Shown in pieces: positions 59,481-64,000 of a DNA stretch of 64,000 nucleotides. Both the position numbers and the translations under genes were made by a program. The stretch's first letter is position 1. Each line of letters begins with the position of its first letter. The notes below the pieces were generated by a model. The model had not been told where the DNA came from. It made no database searches and saw only the letters and a list, made by a program, of their open reading frames with translations. The DNA lies in assembly GCA_030650395.1 (NCBI GenBank), contig JAUSDY010000074.1, forward strand, positions 62,001-126,000. Reading direction: 5' to 3'. This stretch comes from Acidobacteriota bacterium. Its GTDB lineage: Bacteria > Acidobacteriota > Vicinamibacteria > Vicinamibacterales > UBA2999.

Positions 59481-60691
59481 CGGCGGACCTTTCGCATCGC
59501 GCGCCCGGCGTGCAACCCGATCCACATCATGAAGCACGACACTACGGCGGCGATCAGCATGCCGCGCCAGAACTGCGCCGCGTCCGCCTCACGGTACACA
59601 AACACGTTGCGGGCCAGCGCTGATCGGGCCGGCGTGCTGAAGTCGACGTAGCCGGAGCCGAAGAACCAGTTGCGCGCCGAGGGCGTCAGCATGAACGTGG
59701 CGAACGGCCATTGCACGGCAACAAAGACCGCCAAGAAGGCCAACCCGGCCACCAGCGCGCGGACGATCGGCCGCCATCCGCCGGTTCGCTGAAGAATCAA
59801 ATCCGTCACGAATGCGGGAACGATGATCAGCAGTGGGAATTCCCATGGAATGAAGTGGGTCACCTGTTGATGCACCGGACCGAGCTTTGGCGATGCCGGG
59901 AACAGCGGCAGGATCCACAGGAACGCGAGCGCGAACGCGCTATAGATGCCCGCCATGATCGTGCTCGCCCAGCGCCGCTCCGACGCGATGGTCAGCGCCG
60001 CCAGGATCGCCGGCGTCCCGATGGCGACGGCGATGAAGAAGCGCGCGTTGTGTTGATCCGACTTGCTGATGGATTCGAGCTTGATCAGCAGCGACTCGCA
60101 GAGCACGGTGCCGCCCACGTACAGAAACAGGCGTTCGAGCGCCGGTCGCAAGCGTGCCTGGGCGCGGTTCATGAACGCCGCCAGCAGCATCACCGTGCCG
60201 AGCTGGATGCCGAAGAACCCCGCGGTGAGCACCATGTGCGGCGGGCTGATGATCCGGACGTCGAGGCCATACGCGTTGTGCCACCAGTCGTCGAACGGCG
60301 CCGACGACAGCATGGCGACGCCGCCCCAGGCCGCGATGAACGCGCCCAGGGGACCCGACAGCCCCCAGATGCGCACGCTGACGTCTTTCAGCGGGGCCTT
60401 CCGGCCAAACGTGGTCGTGAAAATCAGGTAGCCGGAGGAGATGCCGGCGAGGATGCCGCAGGCATAGATCGCCATGTGCGGCGCCGACCAGAACGAGTCG
60501 CGGCCGATCGAGCGGTGCCACGAGATGTCCCAGTAGCCGCCCACGTACGCGGAAGTGACGGCGAGGGCGGAGCACCAGAGGTACCACGGAACGCCCGCGC
60601 GACTTGTCTCGCCGTAGCCGGCCGGCGACGGCGGGGGCTCGGTCCCAGGATCAGCAGTCGCGGTGGCGAGGGACATGGGCAAGGCTACCAT
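59477..60691 (-). CDS. Polytopic membrane protein of unknown function
   Basis: 404 residues from the ATG at 60691 (60676 is an alternative). About ten transmembrane segments with conserved polar spots: 'GGYWDISWHRSIGRDSFWSA', 'PHMAIYACG', 'APFDDWWHNAYGLDVRIISP', 'PPHMVLTAG'. The repeated Trp/His/Asp motifs resemble metal or heme handling proteins, but no family name can be given. It is transcribed with the His/Met-rich protein and divergent from the glycosyltransferase. Confidence 0.7.
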   Translation of the reverse strand: MVALPMSLATATADPGTEPPPSPAGYGETSRAGVPWYLWCSALAVTSAYVGGYWDISWHRSIGRDSFWSAPHMAIYACGILAGISSGYLIFTTTFGRKAPLKDVSVRIWGLSGPLGAFIAAWGGVAMLSSAPFDDWWHNAYGLDVRIISPPHMVLTAGFFGIQLGTVMLLAAFMNRAQARLRPALERLFLYVGGTVLCESLLIKLESISKSDQHNARFFIAVAIGTPAILAALTIASERRWASTIMAGIYSAFALAFLWILPLFPASPKLGPVHQQVTHFIPWEFPLLIIVPAFVTDLILQRTGGWRPIVRALVAGLAFLAVFVAVQWPFATFMLTPSARNWFFGSGYVDFSTPARSALARNVFVYREADAAQFWRGMLIAAVVSCFMMWIGLHAGRAMRKVRR

Positions 60692-60732
60692 TGCCCCGGA
60701 GCCGATCGTCTTCTGGGTCCCAGGGGTGGTTG

Positions 60733-62001
60733 ATGTTGAGTATTCCCGAGCTGGTTGTGTTCGTCGTCCTGGCGTTCTTTCTGCTCTTGCCGATCTACTG
60801 GGACTGGCGCTTGATCCGCGTCCTCTGGCACCATTCCGTCCGCCCCATTGTGCTGCCAACGTATCTGCCACGTGCCACGGCTCTGCTCTCCCTCCGCGGC
60901 GCCGATCCTTCACTGATTGACTGCCTCAGCGGGTTGCTGAATCAGGATTATCCGCAGTATGCCGTCTGCATCATCGTCGATAGTGCAGCCGATCCTGCGT
61001 GGGAAGAGGTGCAACGCATCCTGGCGCGGGGACACCCCGCCAACGTGCAGGTTCGTGTCGCCGTGCTGGCCGAGCACCGGGAAACGTGCAGCCTGAAACT
61101 GAGCGGTACCCTTCAAGCCATCGCCGGCCTGGACGAACAGATCGAAGTGCTGGCGCTCATCGACGCCGATGTCATTCCGGCACGCAACTGGTTGCGCAGT
61201 CTGGTTGAGCCTCTGCACGATCCTTGCGTCGGGGCGACGACGAGCTTTCCTTGGTACGCGCCGACGGACACCAGTTGGGGCACCCTGGTGCGCTACGTCT
61301 GGATGGCCGCCGCCGTCACGCAAATGTTCTCCTTCCGGATTGCCTGGGCCGGTTCGCTGGCGTTCCATGCCAGGGTGTTCCGTCACCCCAGGGCGCTGGA
61401 GCGCTGGTCGCACAGCTTTTCCGAGGATACGGGTACGTTCGGCCTGGTGCGCGAACTGGGTCTGGCGTTGCGTTTTGTGCCGGAGGTCATGGCAGTGAAT
61501 CCGGAGAGCATCGATCTGCGGAGTTGTTATACCTTCATTCGCCGGCAATTATTCGTCACCCGCTTTCAGCATGTTTGGTGGACGCCTCTCTGGATGCTCA
61601 ATGTTGGAATCATCGCTGCCTTCCTGGGCGCGTGCGGGCTCCTGGCGGCGGGACTGTGGGCCGAAGACTGGACCTGGGTCATTGGCGCCGCAAGCTTGCT
61701 GGGGGCATACTCGTTGGCGTGGCTGCTGGCCTTGTTAGGCGCGGACAAGTGCATTCGCCGGATCGTGCGCCGGCAGCGTGCGGACGTTCCGGCCTTTCCA
61801 CTGTCCTGGAAGTGCTTGCTGGCAGGTCCGCTCACGCTGGGCATGCACTTCGGCTGCCTGATCGCGGCGCTACGGTTGAAGGAGATTGCCTGGCGCGGCA
61901 TCAGGTATGACATCTACGGGCCACATCAACTTCGGATGCTGGGATATCAGCCGTACCGGCCTGCTGATTCTGTCAGTCAGACGGGGCAATCCATCTTGTG
62001 A
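60733..62001 (+). CDS. Membrane glycosyltransferase, GT2/GT21-like
   Basis: 422 residues from the ATG at 60733. An N-terminal helix, a GT-A domain with 'LALIDADVIPARNWL' (DxD-type), 'FPWYAPTDTSWG', 'HSFSEDTGTFGLVREL' (ED catalytic region) and 'RRQLFVTRFQHVWW' (QxxRW analogue), then four C-terminal helices. This is the layout of ceramide glucosyltransferase-like and HpnI-like enzymes, which glycosylate membrane lipids. It is followed 63 bases later by a radical SAM gene, and both differ from their neighbours in codon use, with more A/T-ending codons. Confidence 0.8.
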   Translation: MLSIPELVVFVVLAFFLLLPIYWDWRLIRVLWHHSVRPIVLPTYLPRATALLSLRGADPSLIDCLSGLLNQDYPQYAVCIIVDSAADPAWEEVQRILARGHPANVQVRVAVLAEHRETCSLKLSGTLQAIAGLDEQIEVLALIDADVIPARNWLRSLVEPLHDPCVGATTSFPWYAPTDTSWGTLVRYVWMAAAVTQMFSFRIAWAGSLAFHARVFRHPRALERWSHSFSEDTGTFGLVRELGLALRFVPEVMAVNPESIDLRSCYTFIRRQLFVTRFQHVWWTPLWMLNVGIIAAFLGACGLLAAGLWAEDWTWVIGAASLLGAYSLAWLLALLGADKCIRRIVRRQRADVPAFPLSWKCLLAGPLTLGMHFGCLIAALRLKEIAWRGIRYDIYGPHQLRMLGYQPYRPADSVSQTGQSIL

Positions 62002-62064
62002 GCCTTCCGCCAGATAGGGAACACTTGTGGTCTACTGAGCTCTCAGGGACAAAGGGAAAGGACC

Positions 62065-63609
62065 ATGCCTGCCAAGAAGCTAAGGGTCGTGCTGATCAAG
62101 CCCAGCAAGTACGAGCCCGCTCATCGAGGGGGGTACGTGCAGCGGTTTCGAAAAGGCTTCATGCCCAACAGCACGCTTCCTTTTATCCGAAGCATGACGC
62201 CCGACGAGTTTGACGGAATCCCGCTCGAGGTATTCGCGATCGACGAGTATGTGCAGACCGACCTTGACTACCTCGAGCTTCTGAAAAAGGCCGACTGTCC
62301 TGTGCTCCTGGCCCTGGTGGGCACGCAGAGCCACCAGTTCCAACGGGCGCTCGATCTCGCGCTCTTTGCGAAGAGCCGCGGCGTGGACCACTGCATCATC
62401 GGCGGCCCGCACCCCATGACCTGTGACACGACACAGCTGCACGGGCGCGGCGTCAGCTTTGCGCTGGCCGAGGCGGAGCTGATCTGGCCCTCTATTCTCC
62501 ACGATGCGGTGCAGGGCGAATTGCGGCCGGTCTATGGCCAGAGCGAGCGCTGGCAACGGGAGCTTGATTCACCGGTCCTGATTCCTCCCAGCCGCAGAGA
62601 GTTGCGCCGCCACGTGGTGCCCATGCTCGGGATCTATCCGGCTCGTGGCTGCCCGTACACCTGCAATTTCTGCTCGGTGATAAAAATTGCGGGGCACAAG
62701 GTCCGGAGCCAGACGATCGCGACCACCATTGAAAGCCTGCGTGCGGCCAAGCAGGCAGGTGTGAAAATGATCATGTTCACCTCCGATAACTTCAACAAGT
62801 ATCCGGAGGCGAAGGCGTTGCTTCAGGCGATGATTGACGAGAAGGTCCAGCTACCCTTCTTCGTACAATGCGACGTACAGATAACGAAAGACGAGGCGTT
62901 GGTTGAGCTTCTTGGAAGAGCGGGATGCTTTCAGATATTCGTCGGGGTCGAGTCGTTCGATCGCGCGATCCTCAAAGCTGCGAAGAAATTTCAGAACAAG
63001 CCTGAAACGTACGGCGAGATCGTCAGACTCTGTGAGGCGCACGGCATCACGTCGCATTTTTCGAACATCATCGGGTTTCCTGAACAGGACGAAGCCATGA
63101 TCCTGGAGCATCTCAGCGTCCTCCGCAAGATGCGGCCGCTGTTTGCCTCCTTCTATATACTCGGGCCGATTCCGGGCTCTGAGCAGTACGATGACTTCTT
63201 GCGTGAGGGACTGATCACGGAAAACAATCTGGACCGTTTTGATACCGTGTCCTGCGTGTGGCGGCATCCCCGGCTCAGTGAATCAGAGCTGGAGGATCTC
63301 TGGCGCCGGTGCTATCGGGAATTCTTTACCGTGCGGGACATCGCGAGCAAGCACCTCAACCCCGCATGGCGGCATCTATCGTTATTCCTTCACATGATCG
63401 ATATCGGGGCGAGTATCTTTTCACGCTTCAGCGCCAGGCGGGGGATCCATCCCATGTCGGGTGGGATCGGCCAAGTGGGTGTCGATGCTGTGTCCGATTA
63501 CATCGGGTTGCGGAGGGCGTTCTGCGGCAGTGACCTGCTCCCCCTGCCGGCGAGCCTCTCTCTCTCGCAGGCCGACGAAGCGTTCAATCGGCAAGCCAGA
63601 GCACACTGA
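62065..63609 (+). CDS. B12-binding-type radical SAM protein
   Basis: 514 residues. Residues 5-180 look like a cobalamin-binding-type Rossmann region ('LRVVLIKPSKYEPAHRGGYV', 'GVDHCIIGGPHPMTCDTTQL') but without a clear DxHxxG. The SAM cluster is 'YPARGCPYTCNFCSVIK' (C-x3-C-x2-C), with 'MIMFTSDNFNKYPEAKALLQ' and 'FVGVESFDRAILKAAKKF' typical of Elp3-like folds. A C-terminal 110 residues are unassigned. The lipid glycosyltransferase next door suggests membrane-lipid modification; the reaction is unknown. Confidence 0.85.
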   Translation: MPAKKLRVVLIKPSKYEPAHRGGYVQRFRKGFMPNSTLPFIRSMTPDEFDGIPLEVFAIDEYVQTDLDYLELLKKADCPVLLALVGTQSHQFQRALDLALFAKSRGVDHCIIGGPHPMTCDTTQLHGRGVSFALAEAELIWPSILHDAVQGELRPVYGQSERWQRELDSPVLIPPSRRELRRHVVPMLGIYPARGCPYTCNFCSVIKIAGHKVRSQTIATTIESLRAAKQAGVKMIMFTSDNFNKYPEAKALLQAMIDEKVQLPFFVQCDVQITKDEALVELLGRAGCFQIFVGVESFDRAILKAAKKFQNKPETYGEIVRLCEAHGITSHFSNIIGFPEQDEAMILEHLSVLRKMRPLFASFYILGPIPGSEQYDDFLREGLITENNLDRFDTVSCVWRHPRLSESELEDLWRRCYREFFTVRDIASKHLNPAWRHLSLFLHMIDIGASIFSRFSARRGIHPMSGGIGQVGVDAVSDYIGLRRAFCGSDLLPLPASLSLSQADEAFNRQARAH

Positions 63610-63686
63610 CGTTAGGGTTGCAGTCCCTCTTGCCAGGCTATTAACCGAGCGGTTCAGGCCCGAATAGCAGGCGCGTCTGGGCATCC

Positions 63687-64000
63687 TTAGGGATGCCAGC
63701 CATAGCGAATGTCGCGACGGACGTTGGACACCGCCTGTTCGGCGTTGAAGGTCCAGTACTTGTCACCATGACGCCGAATCACATCTCGTGCCGCGAGCGC
63801 CAGAGGCAGCGCGCGCTTCGGCCGCCGAAGTTCGCGAAGGACAATCGCCATATTCACCTGCAATCGCGCTGCCCAAAGCGGATCTCCGTTCATCTCGAAC
63901 GCTCGGCTGGCCTCGCGGTACGCGCGAAGTGCCAGCGGATTACGGCCCGTCATACCGAGGAGCGAACCGTAGTTCAGCAGAGTCTTTGCTAGGGCAGCAA
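63687..64000 (-). CDS. TPR-repeat protein, C-terminal part
   Basis: The frame is open at the right edge, giving at least 104 residues. It reads as TPR-like helix pairs: 'NYGSLLGMTGRNPLALRAYR', 'AARLQVNMAIVLRELRRPKR' and 'ALPLALAARDVIRRHGDKYW'. It ends with 'RRDIRYGWHP'. The N-terminal part, possibly a sensor or transcription-factor domain, is outside the window. Confidence 0.75.
   Translation of the reverse strand, partial: AALAKTLLNYGSLLGMTGRNPLALRAYREASRAFEMNGDPLWAARLQVNMAIVLRELRRPKRALPLALAARDVIRRHGDKYWTFNAEQAVSNVRRDIRYGWHP

Noticed and set aside
60733..63609. Assignment of the pair as hpnI-hpnJ
   Set aside because: The layout is similar but the radical SAM protein lacks the HpnJ-type start and no hopanoid genes are near, so no symbols were given.

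Overview
The window is high-GC bacterial DNA, gene-dense on both strands. Several gene families point to Acidobacteriota, probably a soil lineage of the Vicinamibacteria type: large MacB/FtsX-like permeases without their own ATPase, TonB receptors with an N-terminal carboxypeptidase-regulatory domain, paired VWA proteins of the acidobacterial type, and multiheme cytochromes fused to HEAT/TPR repeats. The assignment is an inference from gene content; no rRNA is present.

Layout. 1-2000: the end of a permease gene, then a tRNA-Glu(CTC) locus at which small cassettes (a DUF433/DUF5615 toxin-antitoxin remnant and a GIY-YIG gene) alternate with copies of the tRNA 3' end. 2000-5900: a cytochrome-oxidase-assembly type cluster (cupredoxin-like lipoprotein, heme O synthase, ABC-2 exporter pair, DUF420/CtaM-like protein). 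5900-13000: diguanylate cyclase, a serine hydrolase-NamZ fusion, a TPR protein and an octaheme cytochrome. 13300-21960: a decayed tryptophan dioxygenase, a four-helix-bundle gene, a TonB receptor, an EamA transporter, atpZ-atpI-atpE with no atpB, and two VWA proteins. 22000-31300: cobA-hemD, then the envelope operon uppS-cdsA-dxr-rseP, an NHL propeller, a HupE-like protein and truA. 31300-36850: a Gly-rich protein, three tandem paralogous lipoproteins, a TonB receptor broken by frameshifts and a stop, and pyrE. 36980-46570: TolC, two glycosyltransferases, a RAYT-type element, an ankyrin protein, an M28 peptidase, a GNAT enzyme and a large permease.

46643-55522 is a complete quinohemoprotein amine dehydrogenase locus, transcribed right to left as qhpG-A-D-C-B-F-E. 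It encodes the diheme alpha subunit, the propeller beta subunit, the small gamma subunit that carries the cysteine tryptophylquinone (CTQ) cofactor, the radical SAM enzyme that makes the thioether crosslinks, the flavoprotein, the ABC exporter and the subtilisin-like leader peptidase. Every crosslink residue pair of the known gamma subunit is present at the right spacing. 55600-58000 is a decayed accessory patch (nucleotidyltransferase, histidine-kinase fragment, response regulator, VapBC). 58000-64000 has two membrane proteins of unknown function, a glycosyltransferase next to a radical SAM enzyme, and the end of a TPR gene.

The strongest unexplained signal is the repeat content. Most intergenic gaps hold short tandem arrays (units of 7, 8, 10, 13 or 18 bp, a different word at most loci), often arranged as two inverted halves that would fold into a large hairpin. 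At least eight genes have their stop codon inside such an array. The same kinds of element also sit in frame inside genes (dxr, the GT2 glycosyltransferase, qhpG twice, the octaheme cytochrome several times, the linker of the NamZ fusion), like the palindromic coding elements of Rickettsia. One pair, in dxr and the GT2 gene, shows a compensatory base-pair change that keeps the hairpin.
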